Counted from the first letter of the stretch, positions 18,184 through 27,665 are shown. The stretch: DNA of 64,000 bases from Alistipes sp. (GCA_017623505.1 JAGAOZ010000028.1:39292-103291); one strand, 5' to 3'. The notes: generated from the sequence alone by a model not told the origin. Made by a program: numbers and translations.

Positions 18184-18224
18184 AAATTTGGACTCTGGGC
18201 GTAATGTTTGCAGGGTCCAAATTT
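18184..18224 (+). promoter_or_regulatory. Perfect 10-bp hairpin in the tig-clpP gap
   Basis: AAATTTGGAC (18184-18193) pairs with GTCCAAATTT (18215-18224) around a 21-base loop. No T run follows on the plus strand, so a simple intrinsic terminator is unlikely. A second weaker stem, GCCTAA with TTAAGGC, lies just upstream. The hairpin ends 20 bases before the clpP start and may affect clpP translation or mRNA stability. Confidence 0.5.
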
Positions 18225-18244
18225 GCTTAAAAAAGTAGTGACAG

Positions 18245-18919
18245 ATGAAAGAATTTGAAAAATATGCACGCGGACATTGTGGTATCAGCTCGCTCAAATT
18301 GCACAATTTCCACTCTATACAGTCATCATATATCTCGCCAACAATTATCGAGGAGCGTCAGCTAAATGTGGCGCAGATGGATGTATTCTCGCGTTTGATG
18401 ATGGACCGTATCATATTTTTGGGCGCACCGATATATGATGATGCAGCCAATATCATCCAGGCACAGTTGCTATTCTTGGAGTCGATGGACTCGGAGAAGG
18501 ATGTGCGCATATACATCAACTCTCCTGGTGGCTCGGTGTCGGCTGGTTTGGGAATATATGACACGATGCAGTTGATTGCACCTGACGTAGCAACGACCTG
18601 TGCAGGTATAGCTGCTTCGATGGGTGCTGTATTGCTCACAGCAGGTGCTGCGGGTAAGCGTTCGGCACTGCCTCACTCAAGGGTGATGATTCATCAGCCA
18701 CTGGGTGGAGCACAAGGTCAGGCGTCGGATATTGAGATTACGGCACGTGAGATTTTGCGTACTAAACGAGAACTTTACGAGATATTGTCGGCGCACTCCG
18801 GAGTGTCAATCAAAAAGATTGAGAAGGATGCAGACCGTGATTACTGGCTCTCGGCTGAGGAGGCGAAGGAGTATGGTTTGATAGATTCGGTTTTGACTCT
18901 TCATAAAAGGCAGAAGTAG
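18245..18919 (+). CDS. clpP: ATP-dependent Clp protease proteolytic subunit
   Basis: 224 residues. Serine protease that forms a tetradecameric chamber with ClpX. The triad is visible: Ser125 ([10 protein letters not shown]), His150 ([11 protein letters not shown]) and Asp199 ([17 protein letters not shown]). INSPGGSV near 91-98 is the oxyanion strand. The N-terminus, [10 protein letters not shown], and the [20 protein letters not shown] block are typical of Bacteroidetes ClpP. clpX follows after two bases. Confidence 0.97.
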   Translation: MKEFEKYARGHCGISSLKLHNFHSIQSSYISPTIIEERQLNVAQMDVFSRLMMDRIIFLGAPIYDDAANIIQAQLLFLESMDSEKDVRIYINSPGGSVSAGLGIYDTMQLIAPDVATTCAGIAASMGAVLLTAGAAGKRSALPHSRVMIHQPLGGAQGQASDIEITAREILRTKRELYEILSAHSGVSIKKIEKDADRDYWLSAEEAKEYGLIDSVLTLHKRQK

Positions 18920-18921
18920 TT

Positions 18922-20202
18922 ATGGCACAGAAGACAAATAAGCGTTCGGGCCGCTCGACAGAGGATTGTTGCTCATTCTGCGGGGCGAAGCGAAGTGATG
19001 TGATGTTGATGTTTCACGGAGTGGGGGATGTGAATATATGTAACCTATGTGTGGAGCGCGGATATATGATGTTGCAGGAGAGCGATATTGTATCGAGTAA
19101 AGGCAGCGCAGCACAAAAATCGCAGTTTAAGCAGGAGGAGCTATTAAAACCTCAGCAGATTAAGGCTGTACTGGATGAGTACGTAATAGGTCAAGATGAT
19201 GCAAAACGATATATGTCGGTGGCGGTGTATAACCACTATAAACGTTTGATGAGTCGTGATGCCCAGAAGAGTGAAGAGGTAGAGATAGATAAGTCAAACA
19301 TTGTATTGGTAGGTCCAACCGGTACAGGAAAGACACTGATGGCACGTACTATTGCAAGGGTGCTGAATGTGCCATTTACGATTGTCGATGCAACGGTATT
19401 GACCGAGGCAGGATATGTCGGTGAGGATGTGGAGAGTATACTCTCGCGTCTGTTACAGGTTGCCGATTACAATGTTGAGGCGGCACAGCGAGGAATAGTA
19501 TTTATCGACGAGATAGATAAGATTGCCCGCAAGAGTGATAATCCAAGCATCACGCGCGATGTATCGGGCGAGGGTGTGCAGCAGGCTTTACTGAAGATTC
19601 TGGAGGGAACGACAGTAAATGTGCCACCGCAGGGCGGAAGAAAGCATCCTGACCAGAAGTTTATTCAGGTGAACACAAAGGATATTTTGTTTATATGTGG
19701 AGGAGCTTTCGATGGCATAGAGAAGAAGATTGCACAGCGTATGAAGCCTCGTACGATAGGTTTCGGTGTGGATCATGCTGCTACGATAGATAAGGAGAAT
19801 ATAATGAAGTATGTCATGCCACAGGATTTGAAGTCATTTGGATTGATTCCTGAGTTGGTGGGACGTTTGCCTGTGCTGACGTATATGCAACCTCTCTCGA
19901 AGGAGGCTCTGCGCTCAATATTGACCGAGCCGAAGAATGCAATCATAAAGCAATATGTGCATTTGTTCGATATGGACGGCGTGACGTTGCACTTTGAAGA
20001 TGAGGTGCTGGATTTCATTGTGGAGAAGGCGATGGAGTATAAATTGGGTGCAAGAGGTTTGCGCTCGATATGCGAATCTATCATCATGGATGCTATGTAT
20101 GAAGTGCCATCTTCGGATGCCGTAGAGTTTACTGTAACACTCGATTATGCAAAAAAGCGAATTGAGGGTGCAAATTTTTCGGAACTTAAGAGGGTAGGTT
20201 AG
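18922..20202 (+). CDS. clpX: ATP-dependent Clp protease ATP-binding subunit
   Basis: 426 residues. Unfoldase partner of ClpP. The N-terminal zinc finger uses Cys17, Cys20, Cys40 and Cys43; the Walker A loop GPTGTGKT is at 131-138; Walker B FIDEIDK follows near 194. The C-terminal sensor 2 region [10 protein letters not shown] near 387 is present. The order clpP-clpX with a 2-base gap indicates a single transcript. Confidence 0.97.
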   Translation: MAQKTNKRSGRSTEDCCSFCGAKRSDVMLMFHGVGDVNICNLCVERGYMMLQESDIVSSKGSAAQKSQFKQEELLKPQQIKAVLDEYVIGQDDAKRYMSVAVYNHYKRLMSRDAQKSEEVEIDKSNIVLVGPTGTGKTLMARTIARVLNVPFTIVDATVLTEAGYVGEDVESILSRLLQVADYNVEAAQRGIVFIDEIDKIARKSDNPSITRDVSGEGVQQALLKILEGTTVNVPPQGGRKHPDQKFIQVNTKDILFICGGAFDGIEKKIAQRMKPRTIGFGVDHAATIDKENIMKYVMPQDLKSFGLIPELVGRLPVLTYMQPLSKEALRSILTEPKNAIIKQYVHLFDMDGVTLHFEDEVLDFIVEKAMEYKLGARGLRSICESIIMDAMYEVPSSDAVEFTVTLDYAKKRIEGANFSELKRVG

Positions 20203-20212
20203 TTTTTTTTGC

Positions 20213-20220
20213 TATATTTG
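20213..20220 (+). promoter_or_regulatory. Promoter -7 box for the transketolase gene
   Basis: TATATTTG matches TAnnTTTG 27 bases before the ATG at 20248. It argues against an upstream TTG-initiated reading that would start at 20209, inside the promoter. Confidence 0.6.
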
Positions 20221-20247
20221 TATAATAGTAAAACAACACACAAATCT

Positions 20248-22278
20248 ATGTTTGCTAATTCGAAACTTAATAAGGCGGCAGATAACATCCGTATTTTGGT
20301 AGCTGCCATGGTAGAAAAGGCTAAGTCGGGCCACCCCGGCGGTGCTATGGGAGGTGCAGATTTTATCAATCTGCTCTATACTGAGTTCCTGCGTTATGAC
20401 CCAGAAAATCCAGCGTATCCATTCCGTGACAGATTGTTCCTCGATCCAGGACACATGTCACCAATGCTCTATGCAGCATTGATGTTGTCGGGATTCTATA
20501 CAATGGATGACCTGAAAAATCTACGCCAATGGGGTAGTATCACACCAGGTCACCCCGAAGTGGATGTAATGCATGGCATAGAGAATACATCGGGCCCGCT
20601 CGGTCAGGGTCATGCTATGGCTCTGGGTGCGGCAATAGCGGAGCGTTTTATGGTAGCTCGATTTGGCGAGTGGATGGCTCACAAGACATACGCATTTATC
20701 TCGGATGGCGCTGTGCAGGAGGAGATTTCACAGGGTGTAGGTCGTGTGGCAGGTCATCTGGGCTTGGCAAATCTGATTATGTATTATGACGCCAATAATG
20801 TGCAGCTATCAACAAAAGTTGATGAGGTAGATGGTGAAGATGTAGCAGCGAAGTATCGTGCGTGGGGTTGGCATGTGATAGAGGCTAACGGACACGACGT
20901 GGATGAGTTGCGTGCCGCTCTAAAGGAGGCTAATGAGCAGACTGAACAGCCAACACTCATTATTGGTCGCTCAATAATGGCAAAGGGTGCTCGTGGTGCC
21001 GAGGGAGAGAGTTTCGAGGGTAAGGTATCAACGCATGGACAGCCACTATCGGGTGCGGGAGCAGATCTGGCGGCGACGGTGACAAACCTGGGCGGAGATG
21101 CTGAGAATCCTTTTGTTGTGTTCCGTGAGACACGTGAGATATATGACGCTCGTCGCGAGGAGTTGGTTCTGTGGGCAGCTCAGCGTAAAGACGTGGAGGC
21201 TAAGTGGCGAGATGAGAATCGTGAGTTGGCTCGTAAGTTACAGTCATTCTTGTCAGGCGAGATTCCAGAGATAGATTACAATCAGGTGGAGGTAAAACCT
21301 GACACGGCAACACGTGTGGCTTCGTCGACAATGTTAGGTTTGTATGCCGAGAAGGTGGAGAATATGATTGTGTCATCGGCGGACTTGAGTAATTCGGATA
21401 AAACAGACGGATTCCTCAAGAAGAGCAAGGCCTTTGTTAAGGGTGACTTCTCAGGAGGTTTCTTCCAGGCGGGAGTGTCGGAGCTGACAATGGCTTGTGT
21501 GATGAATGGTATGGCTTTGCATGGTGGAGTGATACCAGTATGCGGTACTTTCTTCGTGTTCTCGGATTATATGAAGCCTGCTATACGTATGTCGGCGTTG
21601 CAGCGTCTGCATGTGATATATGTATGGACACACGACTCATTCCGAGTAGGAGAGGATGGTCCTACACATCAACCTATTGAGCATGAGGCACAGATAAGAT
21701 TGATGGAGCATCTGCATAATCATCAGGGCGAGCGTTCGATGGTTGTATTGCGTCCTGCGGATGCTGAGGAGACAGCTGTGGCTTGGCAGTATGCTCTTGC
21801 GGAGAAGCGTCCGGTAGGTTTGATTCTTTCACGACAGAACATAAATTCGTTGCCAACACTCAGCGGTAGCAGAAAGATAGATGCAGAGCGCGCTGTGAAG
21901 GGTGCGTACGTGGTGCAGGATGCTGCAAATCCTCAGGTGGTGATGTTGGCGTCAGGCTCTGAGGTGGCGACATTGGTGGATGGCGCTAAGTTGCTCAAGC
22001 AGGAGGGAATAGACGTAAGAGTGGTAAGTGTGCCAAGTGAGGGTCTGTTCCGCGACCAGCCGAAGTCTTATCAAGATAGCGTTTTGCCAAAGGATATAGT
22101 AAGATATGGTATGACATCGGGCCTGTCGATTAATCTGATAGGGTTGGTTGGCGAGAATGGAGTGATACACGGATGCAACCATTTCGGTTACTCTGCGCCT
22201 TATAAAGTCTTGGACGAGAAGTTCGGTTATAACGGACAGACAGTTTATGAGGAGGTAAAGGCTCTGTTGAAGGAGTAA
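20248..22278 (+). CDS. tkt: Transketolase
   Basis: 676 residues from the ATG at 20248. Thiamine-diphosphate enzyme of the non-oxidative pentose phosphate pathway, moving two-carbon units between sugar phosphates. Signatures: KSGHPGGAMGGAD near 26-38, substrate-binding HPEVDV near 104, thiamine-diphosphate/magnesium block FISDGAVQEE...YYDANN (about 151-185), and the second-domain HDSFRVGEDGPTHQPIEH near 466. A hairpin and hpt follow. Confidence 0.95.
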   Translation: MFANSKLNKAADNIRILVAAMVEKAKSGHPGGAMGGADFINLLYTEFLRYDPENPAYPFRDRLFLDPGHMSPMLYAALMLSGFYTMDDLKNLRQWGSITPGHPEVDVMHGIENTSGPLGQGHAMALGAAIAERFMVARFGEWMAHKTYAFISDGAVQEEISQGVGRVAGHLGLANLIMYYDANNVQLSTKVDEVDGEDVAAKYRAWGWHVIEANGHDVDELRAALKEANEQTEQPTLIIGRSIMAKGARGAEGESFEGKVSTHGQPLSGAGADLAATVTNLGGDAENPFVVFRETREIYDARREELVLWAAQRKDVEAKWRDENRELARKLQSFLSGEIPEIDYNQVEVKPDTATRVASSTMLGLYAEKVENMIVSSADLSNSDKTDGFLKKSKAFVKGDFSGGFFQAGVSELTMACVMNGMALHGGVIPVCGTFFVFSDYMKPAIRMSALQRLHVIYVWTHDSFRVGEDGPTHQPIEHEAQIRLMEHLHNHQGERSMVVLRPADAEETAVAWQYALAEKRPVGLILSRQNINSLPTLSGSRKIDAERAVKGAYVVQDAANPQVVMLASGSEVATLVDGAKLLKQEGIDVRVVSVPSEGLFRDQPKSYQDSVLPKDIVRYGMTSGLSINLIGLVGENGVIHGCNHFGYSAPYKVLDEKFGYNGQTVYEEVKALLKE

Positions 22279-22287
22279 GTATGTTTG

Positions 22288-22312
22288 GAGCGGGTTGCTA
22301 TGCGACCCGCTC
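22288..22312 (+). terminator. Hairpin after tkt (possible weak terminator)
   Basis: GAGCGGGT pairs perfectly with ACCCGCTC around a 9-base loop, 10 bases after the tkt stop. There is no T run, so it may be a transcript-end stabiliser or processing site between tkt and hpt rather than a terminator. Confidence 0.5.
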
Positions 22313-22343
22313 ATTGGTAATATAATATTTAAAGTCATTGGAG

Positions 22344-22889
22344 ATGGAGGATAATAAGATAACGCTGGGCGATAAGAGATTTAAGGTGATGATTCCTGCT
22401 GCGGAGATTGACAAGGCGGTGGAGCGAGTAGCCGAGAAACTCAATGAGAGATATGCCGACAGTACACCTATATTTTTGGGCGTGCTGAGTGGTGCATTTT
22501 TGTTCTTGAGTGATTTGGTGCGTAAGACAAAATTTGATTGCCAGTTGGCCTTTGTGAAAATCTCGTCGTATGAGGGAACACAATCGACAGGCGTGGTGAA
22601 GCAGCAATTTGGTGTGGATTTCGATATTGAGGGCCGTGATATTATCATTGTGGAGGATATTGTCGAGACAGGACACAGCATGAATTATCTGTTGGACCAC
22701 CTCAAAGCGAAGAATCCTCGTAGCATCTCGATTTGTACTCTCTTCTTTAAGCCTAATAAGTTTCTGTATGAGTACAATATAGACTATGTTGCTATGCCTA
22801 TCGGCGACGAGTTTATTGTAGGCTATGGCTTGGATTATGACCAGCTGGGTCGTAATCTGAAGGATATTTATGTTATAGACGAAGAGTAG
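22344..22889 (+). CDS. hpt: Hypoxanthine phosphoribosyltransferase
   Basis: 181 residues. Purine salvage: converts hypoxanthine or guanine plus PRPP to IMP or GMP. The PRPP-binding loop IIIVEDIVETGHS (near residues 97-109) and the early SGAFLFLSDL loop are diagnostic. ATG at 22344 is preferred to a TTG six bases upstream. The stop is 45 bases before the next gene. Confidence 0.93.
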   Translation: MEDNKITLGDKRFKVMIPAAEIDKAVERVAEKLNERYADSTPIFLGVLSGAFLFLSDLVRKTKFDCQLAFVKISSYEGTQSTGVVKQQFGVDFDIEGRDIIIVEDIVETGHSMNYLLDHLKAKNPRSISICTLFFKPNKFLYEYNIDYVAMPIGDEFIVGYGLDYDQLGRNLKDIYVIDEE

Positions 22890-22934
22890 TATGGAGCTTT
22901 TGGAGGCTCTCCATGCGTAGACAATTACGTTGTT

Positions 22935-23207
22935 GTGAAAATCAAGTTTGGAAAGATATTGTGGCTTGCGGCAACCGCAGTGGTGTTTGTGTATACAGCT
23001 AAACTGACGGTGCGCAATGTCATAACCCTTGTGGAGGTGAACGATGATGCCGAAAAGCTTGAGCAACAGCGAGATATGTATGCTGCCCGCATAAAGGAGG
23101 ATAGCACGATGTTGGAGAGGCTTAAGTATGACGAATACCTTGAGGAGTATGCGCGTGAGCGTTATCACATGCAGCGAGAAGGAGAGTCGGTGTTTGTTGT
23201 GGAGTGA
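22935..23207 (+). CDS. FtsB/DivIC-like septum formation protein
   Basis: 90 residues with a GTG start. One membrane span (about 7-24), then a heptad-rich segment (about 28-60) and a short conserved end EYARERYHMQREGESVFVV, as in the FtsB/DivIC family of bitopic division proteins. It would anchor in the inner membrane with the coiled coil in the periplasm, bridging FtsQ- and FtsL-like partners. It sits 45 bases after hpt and is followed by a terminator. Confidence 0.82.
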   Translation: MKIKFGKILWLAATAVVFVYTAKLTVRNVITLVEVNDDAEKLEQQRDMYAARIKEDSTMLERLKYDEYLEEYARERYHMQREGESVFVVE

Positions 23208-23231
23208 TTTACTCTTAGAAATGATAGAATA

Positions 23232-23261
23232 AATGGCTGTTCAAGAAATTGAATAGCCATT
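23232..23261 (+). terminator. Hairpin terminator after the FtsB-like gene
   Basis: AATGGCT pairs with AGCCATT, continued inside by TTC/GAA, followed by TTGCTTTT. Located 24 bases after the stop. Confidence 0.7.
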
Positions 23262-23280
23262 TGCTTTTGATTAGTATAAG

Positions 23281-23492
23281 GTAGATTCCCATCGCCTTGC
23301 AAAGCAAGTCGAGGAATGACGTTTTATTTAAAGAGCAATGAGGAATTAGTAAAGAGTAATTAACTTTTTCGGTTTTTAGTTTTCACATTTAGCAGCTTGG
23401 GTAGTAAAAAAGACTACCTACGCTACTTGTGTGTATCTGAGAGGTTGGGGCGAATGTGATAAAATACGCGGGTAACCATTTGGTTACCCGCG
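23281..23492. repeat. Dispersed repeat family 2, copy 1
   Basis: About 212 bases nearly identical to 23615-23817. It contains two hairpins: an ATTCCC...GGAAT arm enclosing CTTGC/GCAAG near its start, and a perfect GCGGGTAACCA/TGGTTACCCGC stem at its end (near 23468-23492). Between them are the shared string AAAGAGCAATGAGGAATTAG and a GGTAGT/ACTACC inverted pair. No gene is visible anywhere in 23208-23927; the two copies and a 122-base spacer fill most of it. Confidence 0.85.
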
Positions 23493-23614
23493 GTAGTTGG
23501 GGGATTAGAGAATTTAGGGAAAATAATGAGTTTAGGGAAACTAAGGGTTATTAAGGGATATTAAAGGTGACAGCTGGATTGCGGGTGAGTATCAGTGCGG
23601 ACGTTTAATAAGCG

Positions 23615-23817
23615 GTAGATTCCCTTCGCCTTGCAAAGCAAGTCGGGGAATGACGTTTTATTTAAAGAGCAATGAGGAATTAGTAAAGAGTAATTAACTT
23701 TTTCGGTTTCAGTTTTAGAAGTTTGGGTAGTAAAAAGACTACCCACGCTACTTGTGTGTATCTGAGAGGTTGGGGCGAATGTGATAAAATACGCGGGTAA
23801 CCATTTGGTTACCCGCG
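23615..23817. repeat. Dispersed repeat family 2, copy 2
   Basis: Same order of elements as copy 1, with a few substitutions and one short deletion near 23710. The terminal stem GCGGGTAACCA/TGGTTACCCGC is identical. A shorter relative of the leading hairpin occurs at 63175-63213 and of the terminal hairpin at 62986-63015. Confidence 0.85.
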
Positions 23818-23927
23818 CTACTTAGTGTGTGGAAATATTCAAAGGCGAATGTATTTATTAATCGCGGTAAACGATCTCAAATTCAACAAGTTTCCTCTGC
23901 GTATGGCTTAATCACAACTTTCACTTT

Positions 23928-24356
23928 TCAGTTTTCGAGAAGTAGGGCTTCGATGGCAAGGCGGTAGGAGTCGAGGCCGAAGCCCATGATTGAGCCCTTG
24001 ACAACAGGGGCAATCATAGATACGTGGCGGAACTCCTCGCGAGCCAAAATAGATGAGATATGCACCTCGACAACAGGTGTACTTACGGCTGCAATGGCAT
24101 CACGAATGGCGACAGAGGTATGGGTGTAGCCCCCAGCATTGAGGGCTATACCATCATAGATTCCGACGCTCTGCTGTATGCGGTCTATTATCTCTCCCTC
24201 GATATTGGTCTGAAAATAATCCAGACAAGCTTTGCCCTCGAAGTGGTGACGAAGCTGCTCGTTATACTCTTCGAAGGTCTGTGTGCCATAGACATCGGTA
24301 TCTCGCTTACCTTGAAGGTTGAGATTAGGGCCGTTCAGTATGAGAATTTTCTTCAT
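23928..24356 (-). CDS. aroQ: 3-dehydroquinate dehydratase, type II
   Basis: 142 residues, the usual short type II enzyme that forms dodecamers. It dehydrates 3-dehydroquinate in the shikimate pathway. Signatures: ILNGPNLNLQGKRDTDVYG at the start, with the catalytic arginine loop and tyrosine; NAGGYTHTSVAIRDA near 74-88; VEVHIS near 96. It starts one base after the buk stop, so it is the last gene of the ackA-ptb-buk transcript. Why an aromatic biosynthesis gene rides here is not explained. Confidence 0.95.
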   Translation of the reverse strand: MKKILILNGPNLNLQGKRDTDVYGTQTFEEYNEQLRHHFEGKACLDYFQTNIEGEIIDRIQQSVGIYDGIALNAGGYTHTSVAIRDAIAAVSTPVVEVHISSILAREEFRHVSMIAPVVKGSIMGFGLDSYRLAIEALLLEN

Positions 24357-24357
24357 C

Positions 24358-25425
24358 TTAATACTCTTTTGCTATATCCTCACCACGCAATACACGCAGT
24401 GCATTTTGTGCTAATGATTCCAGCTCATTCTCGCCAGGATATACGGCAACGGGTGCTATAAATGAGCAACGTTGCTTCAGCTCCTCGACAACGCGTGTGT
24501 TGTGGGCAATACCACCGGTAAGAATGACTGCATCAACTTTGCCATACAACACGGTTGATAGTGCTCCTATCTGCTTGGCAATGCTGAAAATCATAGCACG
24601 TATTGCCAACTCGGCCTCGGCGTCGCCCTCGGCAGCTCGTTGAGCCACCTCGCGTGCTTGGTTAGTTCCCGCCAACGACACCAAACCACCGCCACCGGCT
24701 ATCATATGCAAGACCTGTTTCTCGGTGTATTTGCCACTAAAGCAGAGCTTTACGAGTGAGCCGGCAGGTAATGTGCCGGCACGCTCAGGGGCAATAGGTC
24801 CTGAGCCATCCAAGCCATTGTTGCAATCGATAACACGGCCCTGATGGTGTGCGCCAACGGTAATGCCACCGCCCATGTGTGCCACGATAAGGTTGAGCTC
24901 CTCGTATGGGCGACCTATTTGCTTGGCGTAGAGGCGTGCGGTAGCTTTCTGATTTAAGGCGTGCCATATAACGCGTGTGTCAAGCCCCTTAATGCCACAG
25001 ACCTTGGCAACCTCGTCGCGCTCATCGACAACGATAGGGTCGGCGATATATGCAGGTATACCACAGCTCTTGGCAATGTCCAATGCAAGACCCGCAGCCA
25101 AGCCCGATGCGTGTTGGGGCGTAGCACCCTTCAACTCGGAGAGCATCTTCTCGTTGATACAGTAGACGCCACTCTCTACGGGACGAAGCAGGCCACCACG
25201 ACCTATGACGGCAGACAAGCTCTCCAGGGGGATGTTGTGTTGCGCCAAAGCCTCCAATATAAGCTCTTTGCGCCATTGTTCTTGGTCAAAGACCGTAGCA
25301 AAGCGTCCTAATTCGTCGTTCGAGTGAGAGAGTGACAACTCCAAAGCCGGAGTGTCATCGTAGTAGACGGCAATCTTAGTGGATGTTGAGCCCGTATTGA
25401 TAGCGAGCACCTTGTACTGTGTCAT
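24358..25425 (-). CDS. buk: Butyrate kinase
   Basis: 355 residues from the ATG at 25425. Acetate/sugar kinase-fold enzyme that makes ATP from butyryl-phosphate. Signatures: VLAINTGSTSTKIAVY at residues 6-21, GRGGLLRPV near 74, VAHMGGGITVGAH near 186, and the C-terminal LTGGIAHN near 293. An in-frame ATG 25 codons upstream lies in non-conserved sequence between ptb and buk and was not used. Between ptb and buk lie 110 bases. Branched-chain acyl-phosphates are also possible substrates. Confidence 0.92.
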   Translation of the reverse strand: MTQYKVLAINTGSTSTKIAVYYDDTPALELSLSHSNDELGRFATVFDQEQWRKELILEALAQHNIPLESLSAVIGRGGLLRPVESGVYCINEKMLSELKGATPQHASGLAAGLALDIAKSCGIPAYIADPIVVDERDEVAKVCGIKGLDTRVIWHALNQKATARLYAKQIGRPYEELNLIVAHMGGGITVGAHHQGRVIDCNNGLDGSGPIAPERAGTLPAGSLVKLCFSGKYTEKQVLHMIAGGGGLVSLAGTNQAREVAQRAAEGDAEAELAIRAMIFSIAKQIGALSTVLYGKVDAVILTGGIAHNTRVVEELKQRCSFIAPVAVYPGENELESLAQNALRVLRGEDIAKEY

Positions 25426-25535
25426 AAGTTCAGTGTTAAACAGTAGGGCGTTACTATCCCTCGAGGGGTCGTCAAGAACCCTGGTGAAATGTATGCCCAT
25501 AATTCTACTATACTATTCTATTCGTGTTTTATCTG

Positions 25536-26441
25536 CTATCGTGCTGCCAAACAAGCAAGAGCGATAGAGTATTTCTTGGTGAGTGGGGTGTCACCACGAG
25601 AGGTAAGTACACAAGGATACTTAGTACCTACGACCATAGCAGCCAACTCAGAACCGCCGAAGTGGGAAGCCGACTTGAAGAATACGTTACCCGACTCGAT
25701 ATTTGGGAAGAGCAAGCAATCAGGCTCACCGGCAACCTTTGAACCGGTAACCTTCTTATGCTCGGCAACCTCCTTATAGAGTGCTACGTCGAGTGAAAGA
25801 GGACCATCGACGATAACCTTACCCAACTGACCGCGGTCAGCCATCTTAGCCAAAATAGCACCCTCGGTAGATGATGGAACAGAAGGCAACACCTGCTCTG
25901 AAGGGGCAATACAAGCGACCTTAGGACAGTCGATGCCCAAGAGTTTGGTAATCTGTGCCATATAGCCGATAAGCTTCTGCTTCTGCTTGAAATCAGGCTG
26001 TGGGATAACAGCTACGTCAGAGATAGTCAAGAGCTTATCGCGACCAGGCATCTCAATAACAGAGACGTGGCTCAAAACACCCTTTGGAGGGAAGAAACCA
26101 GCGTCTTTGTTCAAGATACCGCGCATATACTTGTCGGTAGAGACCAGACCCTTCATAAGAACATCGGCCTGACCATCAACAACAGACTGGATAGCCAACT
26201 TAACACAAACAACATCGGAACTCTCATCGACAATCTTAAAGATGTTGTGGTCAATGCCCAACTCCTTGCAAGCTGCCTCAATGGTGGCCTTATCACCATA
26301 AAGAGTGGCATCAACCAAGCCCTCCTGCCATGCGTTGTATACAGCCTCGATGGTATGTGTGTCCTGACCATAAGCTACGGCCAAACGCTTTCTGCCGCGC
26401 GCTACGGCAGCTGAAACTATTTCTGAAAGATGTGTAATCAT
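25536..26441 (-). CDS. ptb: Phosphate butyryltransferase
   Basis: 301 residues. Exchanges CoA of butyryl-CoA for phosphate, giving the substrate of butyrate kinase. The phosphate acetyl/butyryltransferase fold is shown by VAYGQDTHTIEAV near 22-34, LMKGLVSTDKYMRGILNK near 94-111, GVLSHVSVIE near 119, and PNIESGNVFFK near 247. The butyryl-type is preferred over Pta on length and the downstream buk. It lies 15 bases after ackA. Confidence 0.92.
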   Translation of the reverse strand: MITHLSEIVSAAVARGRKRLAVAYGQDTHTIEAVYNAWQEGLVDATLYGDKATIEAACKELGIDHNIFKIVDESSDVVCVKLAIQSVVDGQADVLMKGLVSTDKYMRGILNKDAGFFPPKGVLSHVSVIEMPGRDKLLTISDVAVIPQPDFKQKQKLIGYMAQITKLLGIDCPKVACIAPSEQVLPSVPSSTEGAILAKMADRGQLGKVIVDGPLSLDVALYKEVAEHKKVTGSKVAGEPDCLLFPNIESGNVFFKSASHFGGSELAAMVVGTKYPCVLTSRGDTPLTKKYSIALACLAAR

Positions 26442-26456
26442 ATTTGTATTAGGTTT

Positions 26457-27665
26457 TTATAAGTTCTTTGTCAAATTGTATGTGTCGGTAGCGATAACAA
26501 GCTCCTCGTTGGTTGCAATAACAGCAACTTTAACCTTAGAGTTTTCGGTAGAGAGGATGGCATTGCGACCACGGATAGTGTCGTTGTAAGGGTAGTCAAT
26601 CTCGATGCCGAGGAACTCCATGTTCTTACATACGTACTCGCGCAAGTCCTTAGAGTTCTCGCCTACACCTCCTGTGAAGATGAGCAAATCCAAACCACCC
26701 ATCTCGGCAGCATACTCGCCGACGAACTTCTTGATGCGGTTGTAGTACATATCGCGACCTACGATAGCCTTAGGGTTGCCTGCGTCGTACGCATCGTCGA
26801 TATCACGCATATCGCTTGATACGCCTGTAAGACCCATAATACCAGACTCCTTGTTCATCATCGTATTGAGCTCGGCGTAGGTCATATTCTCCTTCTCGCC
26901 GATGTAGGTGATAGCTCCGGCATCAACCTGACCGCATCGAGTACCCATCATCAAACCGTCGAGTGGAGTGAAGCCCATAGAGGTATCGAAGGACTTGCCA
27001 TTCAAAACAGCAGTAACAGAGCCACCATTACCAATATGGCAGGTTACAATCTTAGAGTTGTTGATGTCAAGACCAACCAACTCAGCACCTACCTGCGCAA
27101 CAAACTTATGGCTGGTGCCGTGGAAACCGTACTTGCGGACACGATACTTGTCGTAGTACTTCTCCGGCAGGGCATAGAGGTAGTTGATGGCAGGGATAGT
27201 TTGGTGGAAAGAGGTGTCAAATACCGCCACCTGAGCTACGCCAGGCAAAACCTTCTCGATAGAGAGAATACCCTCCAAATTGGCAGGATTGTGAAGAGGT
27301 GCAAGCTCGAAAAGAGAACGAATCTTAGCCTTGACGTCCTCATCAACGACAACGCTGCAATTGAAGAACTCGCCGCCATGCGCTACGCGGTGACCAACGG
27401 CCTTAATCTCTGCTAAGTCAGCAACTACGCCGTGCTCTGCATTAGTCAGAGCCTCCAACACGAGACTGATACCTTTGGTATGGTCCTCGATAGGCATTAC
27501 AACATCGTAGATATTCTTGCCCACAGGCTTGTGAGTAAGACGACCATCTGCAAGACCGATACGGTCTACCAAACCCTTAGCTAATAGGGTGTTCTCTTGG
27601 TCATTGATATCGATGACCTGATACTTAATAGATGAACTTCCACAGTTCAATACCAATACAATCAT
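26457..27665 (-). CDS. ackA: Acetate kinase
   Basis: 402 residues. Transfers phosphate between acetyl-phosphate and ADP. Signatures: LVLNCGSSSIKYQVID at residues 3-18, GHRVAHGGEFF near 90, FDTSFHQTIP near 150, GFHGTSHKFVA near 180, CHIGNGGSVTAV near 206, and GVGENS near 331. A phosphate acetyltransferase gene is not next to it; ptb is. The operon starts here from a well-formed promoter. Confidence 0.97.
   Translation of the reverse strand: MIVLVLNCGSSSIKYQVIDINDQENTLLAKGLVDRIGLADGRLTHKPVGKNIYDVVMPIEDHTKGISLVLEALTNAEHGVVADLAEIKAVGHRVAHGGEFFNCSVVVDEDVKAKIRSLFELAPLHNPANLEGILSIEKVLPGVAQVAVFDTSFHQTIPAINYLYALPEKYYDKYRVRKYGFHGTSHKFVAQVGAELVGLDINNSKIVTCHIGNGGSVTAVLNGKSFDTSMGFTPLDGLMMGTRCGQVDAGAITYIGEKENMTYAELNTMMNKESGIMGLTGVSSDMRDIDDAYDAGNPKAIVGRDMYYNRIKKFVGEYAAEMGGLDLLIFTGGVGENSKDLREYVCKNMEFLGIEIDYPYNDTIRGRNAILSTENSKVKVAVIATNEELVIATDTYNLTKNL

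Noticed and set aside
22335-23168. Minus-strand open frame across hpt and the FtsB-like gene (277 codons)
   Set aside because: It is antisense to two well supported genes and has no family resemblance.
23281-23817. CRISPR array at the 23-kb repeats
   Set aside because: Only two units, each about 200 bases long with internal hairpins and no short regularly spaced repeats or cas genes.
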